Shown: positions 15,641-24,398, counted from the first letter of the stretch. The stretch is 64,000 bases of DNA from Microbacterium luteolum (GCF_039533965.1 NZ_BAAAUN010000001.1:1834950-1898949), one strand, 5' to 3'. Numbers and translations are program-made. Notes: generated from the sequence alone by a model not told the origin.

Positions 15641-18085
15641 ATGAGAACCCCTCTGTCCACTGGCGTGGCTGCGATGGCAGTCGCGGCGTTGATCGCCCTG
15701 CCATTGATCGCGGCGGGGCCTGCCCTTGCCATGGGCGAGGCTCCCTCTGCGGAAACCTCGTCGGCCGGAGAGACGACCTCACTGGTCGTCGCTGAGCCTT
15801 CTACCGATACGGACCCGGTGGACCCTGAAGCCCCACCGGCGCCGGCACCCGAACCGGAGCCGGCACCCGTCCCGGAGCCCGCACCGGAAACGGAGCCAGC
15901 TGTCCCGTCGGAGCCGAGCTCCGCTGCCCCGACAGATGTCGCGGCGGAGAGTCCGGAGCAGTCCTCTGCCCCGGCCTCCGCAGCGGAGCAGGAAGCAGTG
16001 ACCGATACCACTCCGCCCGAGTTCTTCGCTTGGACTCCAGCCGCCAATCAGGTGTTCTTCGGTGACGGCAGAGTGACCATCGATTTCGAGTGCCGCGACA
16101 GCGAATCCGGAATCTCGGATTGTGCGCTCTACGATCACAACGACCACCCGCAGACCAACGGCGAACCGCTGTGGCTTCCGAGCGGTCACTACTTCTGGAC
16201 CGCCGTCGCCGTGAACTCGATCGGCCTTCGGTTCGAGCGCGTTTACCAGTTCTGGGTGGCGAACCCCGGCGACACCACCGCTCCGTCCTTCACTCCGGTC
16301 ACTCCGGTGATGAACGGCGCGTACTCAGGACAGGGCGACGAGTTCGTCGACTATTCCTGCGCAGACGCGGAATCACCGATCTTCCTTTGCGTTGTGCGCG
16401 ACCACGAAGGACACGACGTTGCCCCGGGTTCGCCGTTGAAGCTGCCGGAGGGTGACTACACCTGGACCGGAATCGCTTCGAACGCGAACGGGCTCGTCAC
16501 GAAGCAGGAGATCAAGTTCTCCGTGAAGAAGCCGGACACCACCCGTCCCGAGGTCACCTCGGACTGGGACGTCGCAGACGGCGACTGGTCCAACCGCAAG
16601 ACGCTCAGAGTCTCGGCCACCGACGGCGGCTCCGGCATTCGTGACATCCAGATCCAGTACGACGGTCGGCGGATCTGGAACTCCGACACTGCGGAGGTGG
16701 AACTCCTGCATGGGTCGCGAACGATCGAGTTCTGGGCCACCGACGACGCCGGCAACGAGAGTGAGCACAAGACGCTGCAGCTCAACATCGACCTCGGCCT
16801 GCCGACGATCACGGTCGACTCGGAGATCGCTCCTGACGGGCTCTCCCCCGTCGAGGTGATCCAGGGCTCTGACGTTCCGTTCTCCTACACCTGCACGGAC
16901 GACTACTCCGGAGTGGCGAACTGCACCTCGGCGTACCCCTCCGGTCGCGCACTCCCCACGGGGGAACTCGGCGAGCATGGCTTCACCATCGACGCGTTCG
17001 ACAACGCCGGCAACCGGACGACGCGCATGTTCCGCTACGTCGTCGCCGCACCGACGGATCCGACCGACAGCACCGCTCCGTCTTTCTCCTCCGTCACCCC
17101 CGCGATGAACGGTGTCTACACCGGCACCGGCGACGAGTACGTCGACTTCTCCTGCGCTGATGTGGAATCGGGCATCGAGAAGTGCGCCATGTGGGATCAG
17201 GACGGTCATCCGGTCGCGGTCGGAACGCCCCTGGAACTCGCCGACGGTGACTACACCTGGACCGGGATCGCCGTGAACTCCATCGGGCTCCGCACCACCC
17301 AGGTCATCCAGTTCACCGTGCAGGCCCCGGACACGACGCGGCCCGAGGTCTCCTCGGACTGGGACGTGCCGGCCGGGGAATGGTCCAACCGCGACACGAT
17401 CACCATCACGGCCACCGACACCGGTTCCGGAATCAACGGGATCTGGGCGGACTACGACGGCGAAACCTACGTGGACAACGAGGAGACGCTCGAGTTCGAG
17501 CCTGCGGACGGTTCGCAGACCATCGAGTTCTGGGCGGCCGACAACGCGGGCAACCAGAGCGAGCATGGGTTCATCGATGTCAACCTCGATCGTGCGCTCC
17601 CTGAAATCCAGGCGGACTCCGAAATCGCGCCGGCAGGTCTCGCGGCCGACGGTATCGCGCCGATCGAGGTGAAGAAGGGAGCAGTCGTGCCCTTCACCTA
17701 CACGTGCACAGACGCGCTGTCCGGTGTCGAGAAGTGCACCTCGGCCCACGCGTCGGGCGACGCACTCCCCACGAACGAGCTCGGTGAGCACACGTTCACG
17801 GTCGACGCCATCGACAAGGCCGGCAACCGGACGACGCGGGCCTTCACCTACGTCGTCGTCGCGGACAGCGACCCGGTTGACCCGGTCGACCCGACCGACC
17901 CGGTCGACCCGACCGACCCGACCGACCCGACCGACGGCTCAGGAGCTGGCACGGCCAGCTCGCCGACCTCGGGTGGCCTCGCCTCGACCGGTCTCGACCT
18001 GGGCTGGCTGCCGGCGATCTCGATCGCTCTGCTGGCCCTGGGCGCAGGCGTCATCGTGATGTGCCGCAGACTCGCCCGAGTCTGA
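15641..18085 (+). CDS. Repetitive wall-anchored surface protein with LAXTG sorting signal
   Basis: An 814-residue exported protein. A signal peptide (residues 1-30, ending ALA) is followed by a Pro/Glu/Ser/Ala-rich spacer (about 40-125). Then come three related Ig-like modules; the last two form a 265-residue unit duplicated in tandem (DTTAPSF... and DSTAPSF...). A DPVDPTDP linker precedes LASTG (780-784), a hydrophobic segment and a basic CRRLARV tail. LAXTG is the recognition motif of class E sortases of high-GC actinobacteria. Paired cysteines in each module (for example YSCADAES...FLCVV) may form disulfides. AAGGA is 6-7 bases before the ATG. No catalytic motif is seen; a role in adhesion or surface structure is inference. 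Confidence 0.85.
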   Translation: MRTPLSTGVAAMAVAALIALPLIAAGPALAMGEAPSAETSSAGETTSLVVAEPSTDTDPVDPEAPPAPAPEPEPAPVPEPAPETEPAVPSEPSSAAPTDVAAESPEQSSAPASAAEQEAVTDTTPPEFFAWTPAANQVFFGDGRVTIDFECRDSESGISDCALYDHNDHPQTNGEPLWLPSGHYFWTAVAVNSIGLRFERVYQFWVANPGDTTAPSFTPVTPVMNGAYSGQGDEFVDYSCADAESPIFLCVVRDHEGHDVAPGSPLKLPEGDYTWTGIASNANGLVTKQEIKFSVKKPDTTRPEVTSDWDVADGDWSNRKTLRVSATDGGSGIRDIQIQYDGRRIWNSDTAEVELLHGSRTIEFWATDDAGNESEHKTLQLNIDLGLPTITVDSEIAPDGLSPVEVIQGSDVPFSYTCTDDYSGVANCTSAYPSGRALPTGELGEHGFTIDAFDNAGNRTTRMFRYVVAAPTDPTDSTAPSFSSVTPAMNGVYTGTGDEYVDFSCADVESGIEKCAMWDQDGHPVAVGTPLELADGDYTWTGIAVNSIGLRTTQVIQFTVQAPDTTRPEVSSDWDVPAGEWSNRDTITITATDTGSGINGIWADYDGETYVDNEETLEFEPADGSQTIEFWAADNAGNQSEHGFIDVNLDRALPEIQADSEIAPAGLAADGIAPIEVKKGAVVPFTYTCTDALSGVEKCTSAHASGDALPTNELGEHTFTVDAIDKAGNRTTRAFTYVVVADSDPVDPVDPTDPVDPTDPTDPTDGSGAGTASSPTSGGLASTGLDLGWLPAISIALLALGAGVIVMCRRLARV
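16271..17860 (+). repeat. Two tandem copies of a 795-bp coding repeat
   Basis: The segments 16271-17065 and 17066-17860 encode the same arrangement of domains (SFxxVTPxMNGxYxGxGDE, then PDTTRPEVxSDWDV, then TxELGEHxFTxDAxDxAGNRTTR) exactly 795 bp (265 codons) apart. The copies have diverged at many positions, so the duplication is old. A third, partial copy of the first sub-module lies at about 16003-16270. Confidence 0.85.
17872..17934 (+). repeat. Short DPVDP/DPTDP codon repeat
   Basis: A run of nine-base units (GACCCGACC or GACCCGGTC variants) encodes alternating DPV and DPT before the sorting signal. Such stretches act as stiff wall-spanning linkers and are prone to slippage, so length may vary between strains. 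Confidence 0.85.
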
Positions 18086-18108
18086 CGCGGGCGATCCCGC
18101 GAGAATGA

Positions 18109-18148
18109 GAAGGGCCGGTGGGCGCGTCCGCGCGTTCACCGGCCCTTC
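18109..18148 (+). terminator. Strong hairpin terminator after the surface protein gene
   Basis: Arms GAAGGGCCGGTG (18109-18120) and CACCGGCCCTTC (18137-18148) are perfect 12-bp complements, and the 16-base loop can pair further (GCGCG with CGCGC). It lies 24 bp past the stop codon. Confidence 0.8.
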
Positions 18149-18205
18149 GAAGACCTGCGATTTCCCGCCTTTCGCTACCGTTCCCACCCCAGAAAGAGAA
18201 ACGAC

Positions 18206-18697
18206 ATGACCATCGTCCGCCGTGCGAGAGATTCGGAACGACCCGGACTCCTCAGTGTCTGGAGAAGCGCCGTGGAGGCAACACACCACTTCCTGAGTCC
18301 CGCCGACATCGACTGGTACGAACCGCACGTGCTCTCCTACCTGCAGTCCGCTGCGGATCTGCGGATCGCGGTTCCGACCGAGGAGACAGCGGACGGAACC
18401 GACGCAGCCGAGACAGCTCTGGGGTTCATCGCGCAGGAGGCGGGCGCGATCCAGATGCTGTTCGTCGCGGAGCTTGCGCAGGGTCGTGGCGTCGGATCGG
18501 CTCTCCTGGACGCTGTCCGCGACGACGTCTCGAAGGTCGGACTCGGTGAGCTGAGGGTGGACGTGAATGAGGACAATGACAGCGGCCGCCGCTTCTACGC
18601 CGCTCGCGGGTTCTCGGTCGCTTCTCGTTCCGATCTCGACGACCAGGGAAGACCGTTCCCCATCCTGCACCTGCGACTCGACCTGACCCCGGCGTGA
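18206..18697 (+). CDS. GNAT N-acetyltransferase, YjaB-like
   Basis: A 163-residue single-domain GNAT. The acetyl-CoA loop is AQGRGVGSALLDAV (near 92-105), and the late motif NEDNDSGRRFYAARGF is typical of YjaB-like proteins. The opening IVRRARDSERPGLLSVWRSAVEATHHFL also matches that group. The substrate is unknown. The ATG at 18206 follows an AAAGAGAAA stretch. Its TGA overlaps the ATG of the next GNAT gene (TGATG), so the two are translationally coupled. Confidence 0.85.
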   Translation: MTIVRRARDSERPGLLSVWRSAVEATHHFLSPADIDWYEPHVLSYLQSAADLRIAVPTEETADGTDAAETALGFIAQEAGAIQMLFVAELAQGRGVGSALLDAVRDDVSKVGLGELRVDVNEDNDSGRRFYAARGFSVASRSDLDDQGRPFPILHLRLDLTPA

Positions 18698-19347
18698 TGC
18701 CAGACGCCAAGCAGACTGCCCCCGTTCTCGCAGCCGACATCCTCGCCTGGACCGAGGGATGGGTCCGGTCCCGCGGCCACGCATCTCCGACTCCGATCCG
18801 GGGCGGTGTGCACATCCAGGTCGATTCTGACTCCGAATCCGCGCGGTATGTCCTGACCGGGCCGCATACCGGACGCGCCCGCGAGTTGGCATCGCACACC
18901 GCCGCTTCGAATTTCTGGATCAAATGGCCTGCGACCCGCGATGAGGCCCAACCGACGATGCCCGACGGCTGGAGACTCGTCGAGCCTCAGTTCCTCATGA
19001 GCGCTCGGCTCGCACGCGCCGCGCCGACACTGCCGTACGGGTATAGCCTCACGATGGACGACGAAGGCTCTGCACTCGAGGCCAAGGTGATGACCGACTC
19101 CGGCGCTCTCGCAGCGAGCGGTCGCTTGGGGTTGACGGCGCTCGCCGTGCCCGATCAGATCGTCACGCAGGTCGCGCATCAGCGGCGCGGCCTGGGAAAG
19201 GCGATCATGGGCGCGCTTTCGAACGCCGCACTGGATCGAGGGCGATCCGAGGGCATCCTGCTCGCCAGCGGGCAAGGCCGTCATCTCTACGAGGCGCTGG
19301 GGTGGCGCGTGCTCTCACCGTTCTGGGCGGCTGTCCATCATGCCTGA
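18697..19347 (+). CDS. GNAT-fold acetyltransferase, divergent N-terminus
   Basis: A 216-residue protein whose C-terminal half is a GNAT domain: IVTQVAHQRRGLGKAIMGALS (near 160-180) is the acetyl-CoA loop, and YEALGWRVLSPFW closes the fold. The N-terminal 90 residues (HIQVDSDSESARYVLTGPHTGRAREL) do not look like a usual GNAT and may be a separate recognition region. It is preceded by and coupled to a YjaB-like GNAT, and overlaps the following hydrolase by 8 bp. The operon suggests paired acyl-transfer and hydrolysis on the same unknown compound (inference). Confidence 0.75.
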   Translation: MPDAKQTAPVLAADILAWTEGWVRSRGHASPTPIRGGVHIQVDSDSESARYVLTGPHTGRARELASHTAASNFWIKWPATRDEAQPTMPDGWRLVEPQFLMSARLARAAPTLPYGYSLTMDDEGSALEAKVMTDSGALAASGRLGLTALAVPDQIVTQVAHQRRGLGKAIMGALSNAALDRGRSEGILLASGQGRHLYEALGWRVLSPFWAAVHHA

Positions 19348-20281
19348 CCGGAATCCGATGCCCGCTGACGACGAACGGCCAGACAGCCGCGAATCGCACC
19401 GACCGGCTGCGCACGCGGGAACCGTGGCTGAGCTCGTTCCTGAGCCCTTCGCACGCGGCACCGTCACGGCCCGAGATGGTCGCATCCTGTCCTACGCCGA
19501 ATACGGAAGCGTCGACGGGTCTCCTGTGCTGTTCATTCCCGGCGCGGCATCCGGTTCCTCGATGGCCTTCGGCGGAGAGGTGCTGAAGGCTCATGGTCTC
19601 CGTCTCGTGTCGTTCGACCGCCCCGGGCTCGGCAGATCCGAGGCCGATCCCGCCAAGACCCTGGAGAGCGTCGGAGCGGATGTCGCCGACCTCGTGGCGG
19701 AGCTCGCCGGGCACGCCATCCCCATCGTCGCGAACTCCCAGGGCGCTCCCTTCGCGATCGCCGCGGCGATCGCGGGAGCGGCCACACTTCTGGTGCTGGT
19801 CTCCCCCGGCGATGAAGTGGCGCATCCAGCGGTGACGGCGCAGTTGCCGGAGGATATGGGACGATTCGTCCGGAGTGTGGCACAGGGTTCTCTCGGCGAG
19901 GCGACGAAGGCCTTCACCTCGTTCTCCGCGTCGAGCCTGTTCGAGATGATCATGTCCGATCCGCCGACTGCGGACGCTCCCGTGTACCAGGACGCGAGCT
20001 TCAGAGAGAGCTTCCGCCGCACACTCGACGAGGGCTTCGCCCAGGGGCCACTGGGGTACGCACGTGACACGGCCCTCGCCATGTCGGACTGGGGACTGGA
20101 TCTCTCTGCGGTCGGCGTCCCTGTGCACGTTCTGTTCGGCGCGGAAGACTGGACGCATTCTCCCGACCAGGGACGCACGCTCACGTCGCGGCTGCCGAAC
20201 GCCTCCCTCACCGTGGTTCCCGGATACGGAGGTTCTCTGCTGTGGGCGCGGCCCGACCTCGCGCTGTCGCTCTGCCTGTGA
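19340..20281 (+). CDS. Alpha/beta-fold hydrolase lacking an obvious catalytic histidine
   Basis: A 313-residue alpha/beta hydrolase. The oxyanion region is VLFIPGAASGSS, the nucleophile elbow is ANSQGAP with Ser133, and Asp270 lies in LFGAEDWTH. At the place where the catalytic His normally stands (PGxGH) the sequence is VPGYGGSLLW. The enzyme is therefore either inactive, uses another His (for example in DWTHSP, residue 273) or belongs to a subgroup with a rearranged site. It is the third gene of an operon with two acetyltransferases and ends just before a long inverted repeat. Confidence 0.75.
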   Translation: MPDRNPMPADDERPDSRESHRPAAHAGTVAELVPEPFARGTVTARDGRILSYAEYGSVDGSPVLFIPGAASGSSMAFGGEVLKAHGLRLVSFDRPGLGRSEADPAKTLESVGADVADLVAELAGHAIPIVANSQGAPFAIAAAIAGAATLLVLVSPGDEVAHPAVTAQLPEDMGRFVRSVAQGSLGEATKAFTSFSASSLFEMIMSDPPTADAPVYQDASFRESFRRTLDEGFAQGPLGYARDTALAMSDWGLDLSAVGVPVHVLFGAEDWTHSPDQGRTLTSRLPNASLTVVPGYGGSLLWARPDLALSLCL

Positions 20282-20348
20282 TCCCCTGACCATGCGGACG
20301 GAAGACGCGGCTGATGGTCGAGAAGCTCGGGACCGGCGAAGGGTGAGA

Positions 20349-20427
20349 CTGTGGCTCCGTCTTCCTGCGCCTCCTGGGGAGAGGCGGCCTCTGGGGGAGG
20401 AGTGATCGGTAATCGACGGAGCCACAG
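20349..20427. repeat. Inverted repeat with 13-bp arms in a 500-bp gene-poor stretch
   Basis: CTGTGGCTCCGTC (20349-20361) is exactly complementary to GACGGAGCCACAG (20415-20427). The 53-base loop holds smaller purine/pyrimidine-rich stems (CCTCCTGGGGAGAGG-like). It lies 68 bp downstream of the hydrolase stop and could be a long terminator, a structured RNA or the relic of a small mobile element. The rest of 20282-20619 has only a small hairpin (AGCCCGAAAGGGCT, at about 20513-20528) and no gene I can support. Confidence 0.55.
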
Positions 20428-20619
20428 CACTTCACGCCCGCGCCACATCCGTCTGGGAATCCGGACATGCGCGGAACGGCGGTCATCGCCCCTTGCAGGT
20501 CACGACGACTTGTCAGCCCGAAAGGGCTCACTACCAACGTACGAGCGACACGGCGGGCGCTCGGATCGAAATCCTGCGCTGCAACGTCGGGCTAACGTTC
20601 GGTGAGCCGCCACCGCGCG

Positions 20620-20727
20620 CTACGCCGTGACGGTGACGAGCGCCTGGTCCGTGATCTTCCCGCCGGGAAGGATTGCGACGACCTCAACGTAGTCACCGGG
20701 CCGAACGGGGTGATCCGACTCGAGCAT
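20620..20727 (-). pseudogene. Short reading frame or gene remnant of unknown origin
   Basis: A 35-residue frame (MLESDHPVRPGDYVEVVAI to the TAG at 20620) has protein-like composition (PGDYVEVVAILPGG) unlike the arginine-rich shadow frames around it, and the frame extends upstream for about 15 more plausible residues (VSQAGHEAVTGE). A GGGGGAG box directly abuts the ATG, closer than normal. It may be a small gene or the broken 3' end of a larger one whose beginning was lost. It follows the aldo/keto reductase gene by 55 bp. I do not recognise a family. Confidence 0.3.
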
Positions 20728-20782
20728 CTCCCCCGTCACAGCCTCGTGACCGGCCTGCGAGACCTGCGGGCGAGAGCGGGGC

Positions 20783-21667
20783 TCAGGTCTGATCGAGGGC
20801 GGCCAGCTCGTCCGCGGACAGATCGAGGTCCGCGGCAGCGGCGGAGTCGAGGATCGACTGCGGTCGCTTGGCCCCCGGGATCGGGATGACCGCCGACGAC
20901 TGCGCGAGCTCCCAGGCCAGTGCCACCTGCTGGGCACTCACGCGGCGAGCCTCGGCCACCTGCTGGAAGGCCGGGTGGTGGGTGGCCAGTTCCTTGGCAT
21001 CCGACAACCCACCGAGCGGGCTCCAGGCCAGGAAGGCCAGCCCCAGCTCGGTGCAGACCTCGATCTCGGGCAGGCTGCTGCGGAACTTCGGGTTGAACTG
21101 GTTCTGCACACTGACGAGGCTGTCTCCCAGCGCCGCGTGCGCCGCGCGGATCTGGCCAGGGTTCACGTTCGACAGCCCGATCATGCGCACCTTGCCGCTG
21201 GCGGTGATCTCGGTCAGCGCGCCGATCGTCTCGGCGTATTCGACCTTCGGATCCGGGCGGTGGTGCTGCCACAGCGCGATCTGCTCGACCCCGAGTCGGG
21301 ACAGACTGGCGTCGACCGCCCGGCGCAGATTCTCGGGACGCCCGTCGTGATCCCAGCCGCCGCCCTCGGTGCGGAAGGCGCCGCCCTTGGTTGCGAGGAA
21401 CACGCGGTCGCGCACGCCCAACTCGTCGAGGATCGAGGCGATGAGCCGTTCGTTCTCGCCCTGAGCGTCGGAACCCCGCTCCTGGCCGGGCCCATAGGCA
21501 TCGGCGGTGTCGAAGAGGGTGACACCGGCATCGAGCGCGGCGCGGACGGTGTCGAGCAACTGCTCGCGGGGCTGGTCGCCGGTCTGGTCGAAGGTCATCA
21601 AGCCGAGACCGATCGCTCCGACCTCGACGCGGCCGACGGTGTCGTTGCCCAGTGCGCGTGTGTGCAT
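20783..21667 (-). CDS. Aldo/keto reductase
   Basis: A 294-residue NADPH-dependent oxidoreductase with the AKR tetrad visible: Asp and Tyr in FDTADAYGPG (about residues 53-58), Lys in FLATKGG and His in LWQHHRPDP. The opening RVEVGAIGLGLMTF and the late VIPIPGAKRPQSI cofactor segment support the assignment. AKRs reduce aldehydes and ketones; the substrate here is not evident. It starts at ATG 21667, 49 bp from the left end of the putative tRNA-Ser island, so it is part of the older chromosome and may originally have been the neighbour of the tRNA gene. Confidence 0.9.
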   Translation of the reverse strand: MHTRALGNDTVGRVEVGAIGLGLMTFDQTGDQPREQLLDTVRAALDAGVTLFDTADAYGPGQERGSDAQGENERLIASILDELGVRDRVFLATKGGAFRTEGGGWDHDGRPENLRRAVDASLSRLGVEQIALWQHHRPDPKVEYAETIGALTEITASGKVRMIGLSNVNPGQIRAAHAALGDSLVSVQNQFNPKFRSSLPEIEVCTELGLAFLAWSPLGGLSDAKELATHHPAFQQVAEARRVSAQQVALAWELAQSSAVIPIPGAKRPQSILDSAAAADLDLSADELAALDQT

Positions 21668-21716
21668 GCGTCGATCCTACGTGCGGCGTTCCGCACCATC
21701 GACAGCTGGGAGATCT

Positions 21717-21734
21717 ACTGCGGAGACGAGGGGA
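21717..21734. repeat. Distal att-like repeat (copy of the tRNA-Ser 3' end)
   Basis: Exact 18-bp copy of 32622-32639. It matches the last 14 bases of the tRNA-Ser gene plus four bases beyond it. The flanking bases differ on both sides, so the identity ends sharply. Confidence 0.85.
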
Positions 21735-21758
21735 GCGGACGCACACGGGTGCGGTCCC

Positions 21759-21957
21759 ATGACCGTAGGACCGCACACCGGGGTGACGCATATCCGCGGG
21801 CAGCGTGTCGACGTCGTGGACACCGTGGGGGCGGGCGACACCTTCATGAGCGCACTCATCCATGGCCTCATCACCCTGGGGCTGGACTCTGCCGACGCTC
21901 GCGATCGCCTCCGCGGCGTGGACCCGATGGCAGACCTGATCGATGATTCCCGCTGCT
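21759..21957 (+). pseudogene. PfkB-family sugar kinase remnant (C-terminal part)
   Basis: From the ATG at 21759 the frame reads MTVGPHTGVTHIRGQRVDVV and then the PfkB signature DTVGAGDTFMSALIHGLI with the catalytic Asp of GAGD, followed by a short fructokinase-like tail (ADARDRLRGVDPMADLIDD). Intact kinases have about 230 residues before this point; here the similarity starts about 25 bp inside the att-like repeat. The end runs into the 3' end of the oppositely oriented oxidoreductase gene. This is a fragment trapped at the island edge, not a working gene. Confidence 0.75.
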
Positions 21958-21958
21958 G

Positions 21959-23161
21959 TCAGGCAGGGGCCTCTCCGAAGTCGGGAATCGGGAGGCGAAC
22001 TCCGCCGAGAAGTGCCGACTCGTGGGCGATGATTCCCGGCAGGGTGAACCGGGCTGCAACCCACGCGTTCACACTCGGTATCGAGGAATCCCTGACCGCG
22101 GTGACGAAATCGTCCACAAGAAAGTGGTGACTTCCTTCGTGCCCATCCGGAGCGCCGGCGAATGTCACCGGAAGTCGCGCCGGATCGTGGACCCGCGCGT
22201 GTCCGGACACGAACGCTGCGCGCAGTTCGGGTGCCACGTGCGCCAACGAGGGGTCGTCGAGGCTGAGCGTCTCACTGGTAGCCAGGAGATCGGATACATC
22301 CTTCAGCCCGACCTTGTCCTGCCACACCGAGACGTTCGCCAGTTGTTCGAAGCTGGCTTTGGTGCCGAAGTACCGGAACCGCGACTCTCGCAGGTGACTC
22401 GGGTACCCCACGCGACGGAACTCGTTGATCCGCATCGACCCGCCAGAGGCAAGCTCGTAGAGGGCCGTCGCATTGGAGAAGTCGTTCCCGAACTGACTGA
22501 CCTCCCGGTCGAAGACTCCGTCGTCGACGTCGTCACGCACACCGATGCAACTCACACTGGTGGCGTACGTGGGCAGGGCTCCCAGCACTCCCCCGATCGA
22601 ATGCGTCGGGTACAGCATCGGCGGATAGCTCGCGGTTCGCTTCCACCCCGGCCCGCCACTGTATTCGTAGGCCGAGTAGAAGCCGAGATCCATGTCGTGG
22701 AGATAGTCGCCTTCCGCATAGAAGACGCGGCCGAAGGCACCTGCCGCGTACTGATCACGAGCGAAGACGGTCGCCGGGTTGTAGTAGCTCGTCTCGCCCA
22801 TCATGTAGGTCAGCCCCGTGTCGGAAACGGCGTCGATGATCTCGGCGATCTCCGTCTCCGAGATCGCCATCGGCACCGCTGAGTACACATGCTTGCCTGC
22901 GCGAAGGGCCCGCACCACCAACGGTCCATGAGTCCACCGCTGCGTGAAGATGGCGACCGCGTCGACATCCGATTCCAACATCGCCTCGAAGGTCGAGAAG
23001 GTGCCGGCGAGGCTCTGCTCGACGCGCAGCGCTTCGGCGCGCTCAGGCAGCAGATCCGTGAGGTACACCGCGCTCACGTCGGGGTGCCGCGTGAACAGAG
23101 TCGAGAATTGCCCGGCGAATTGCCCGGCACCGACGATGCCTATTGAGAATGCCATGTTCAT
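21959..23161 (-). CDS. Gfo/Idh/MocA-family oxidoreductase
   Basis: A 400-residue protein with an N-terminal Rossmann fold (IGIVGAGQFAGQ, about residues 6-17) and a C-terminal domain with ligand-facing motifs such as PTHSIGGVLGALP. The EKP motif of many family members is replaced by AVPMAIS in the corresponding loop (GKHVYSAVPMAIS). Family enzymes oxidise or reduce sugars and sugar derivatives with NAD(P). I chose ATG 23161, which has GGAAG 4 bases upstream, although ATG 23155 is possible. It is the last gene of the island operon that begins with the binding protein at 27601, so it probably acts on the imported sugar. Confidence 0.85.
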   Translation of the reverse strand: MNMAFSIGIVGAGQFAGQFSTLFTRHPDVSAVYLTDLLPERAEALRVEQSLAGTFSTFEAMLESDVDAVAIFTQRWTHGPLVVRALRAGKHVYSAVPMAISETEIAEIIDAVSDTGLTYMMGETSYYNPATVFARDQYAAGAFGRVFYAEGDYLHDMDLGFYSAYEYSGGPGWKRTASYPPMLYPTHSIGGVLGALPTYATSVSCIGVRDDVDDGVFDREVSQFGNDFSNATALYELASGGSMRINEFRRVGYPSHLRESRFRYFGTKASFEQLANVSVWQDKVGLKDVSDLLATSETLSLDDPSLAHVAPELRAAFVSGHARVHDPARLPVTFAGAPDGHEGSHHFLVDDFVTAVRDSSIPSVNAWVAARFTLPGIIAHESALLGGVRLPIPDFGEAPA

Positions 23162-23202
23162 CCATCTTCCGAGTAAGCCCGGCATTCCGCCGGACGTGGC
23201 TC

Positions 23203-24383
23203 CTATGCGCCGGCCAGATCGGCGAGTGGATCGACCCAGGCCCTGCGCGGGTCCGGTCGCGAGGTATCCGACCACATCCCGGTGCATGTGTAGGCGACAG
23301 CCATGTTCGACTCGGGGTGCGCAAACCCGAAGTTCCCGCCTGCCCCTGGGTGCCCGAATGTTCCCCCAGTCGCGAATCTCCCACTAGAGAACTGCGAGCC
23401 CAACCAGAATCCCAGTCCGAACTCGGCGAGCTGCTGGTTCGGCACCCCAGCCAGTTGAGGAACCGGACCCAAGCCCAGAGTGCGGGGCCGGGTCACGAGG
23501 TCAAGGGTCGTCGGTGAGAACAACTGCACGGAATCGATCTCACCGATGGTGGCGGCGTAGACCTTCGCCACCGATCGTGCGCTCGCGATTCCCCCTGCCC
23601 CTCCGAACTCCATCCGGTGCCCCTCGGCGGTGTTGAGGAACTCGACCATGTCAGGGATCGACTGCACCTCCTCGAGGAGTTCCCGGACGACCGGGTCAGA
23701 CAGATCCACTCCGTGCTGCGACCACAGATCAGCCGGACTTGCGGCGGGATGCATCTCATTGCGATGCGTCACGTCGGTCTCGCGAGCTGTCGGGAGCCCG
23801 CCGATCCAGAAGTCCAGGGCGAGCGGAGTGGCGACGCGCTCGGCGAAGAGTTCGCTCACGGTCTTGCCCGTCACGCGACGAATCACTTCGCCGTTGAGAT
23901 ACCCGAACGTGAACGGGTGGTACCACGATGCGGTCCCGGCACCCAGAGCGGTTCGGCGGCGGCCAGCGTCTCCGTGCACAGCCCCCAGTTCGGCAGGTCA
24001 CGACTCTGGATCCCCGCGCCGGAGGGGAAGAAGGGAAGACCAGCCGCATGGCTGAGGAAGTGCGCAACGGTCGTCTGCTCCTTGCCGCTGACGCCGAATT
24101 CCGGCCACACGCTCGACACCCGTTGCTCGGGATCGAGCTGGCCCTGTTCGATGAGCAGCGCTGCGAGGATCGCGACCATGCCTTTGGTGGTGGACCACAG
24201 CACGAACAGGGAGTCTCCGTCAATCGCGGCGCCCGTCTCCGGGTCGGAGCCCGTCCACAGATCGACCACCACGTTCCCGTGTTGATACACGCAGAGTTGG
24301 GCGCCGCCGGGGTCGTCCGAGTGTCCGCGCTCGAAGGCGTCACCGACCGCCGAGAAGCCAGGAGCGACGTGACCGTGGATCAT
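23203..24383 (-). pseudogene. Serine hydrolase (class C beta-lactamase-like), frameshifted
   Basis: Two overlapping minus-strand frames form one protein. The first (start ATG 24383, GGGAG 7 bases upstream) holds the SxxK motif in LWSTTKGM and runs to AEPLWVPG. The second continues with TASWYHPFTFGYLNGEVIRRVTG, which carries the YxN motif, and later FGHPGAGG, the HxG motif. The switch falls at the CCC run 23935-23937 (plus strand); adding one base there gives a single intact frame of about 393 residues. The family includes esterases, DD-peptidases and beta-lactamases. It lies between the permease and oxidoreductase genes of the island operon. It is either a genuine loss or a homopolymer error. 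Confidence 0.78.
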
Positions 24384-24398
24384 GGAAGAGCTCCCGGG

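Noticed and set aside
17872..17934. CRISPR-like direct repeats
   Set aside because: The units are 9 bases without spacers and lie inside a coding linker (DPTDP).
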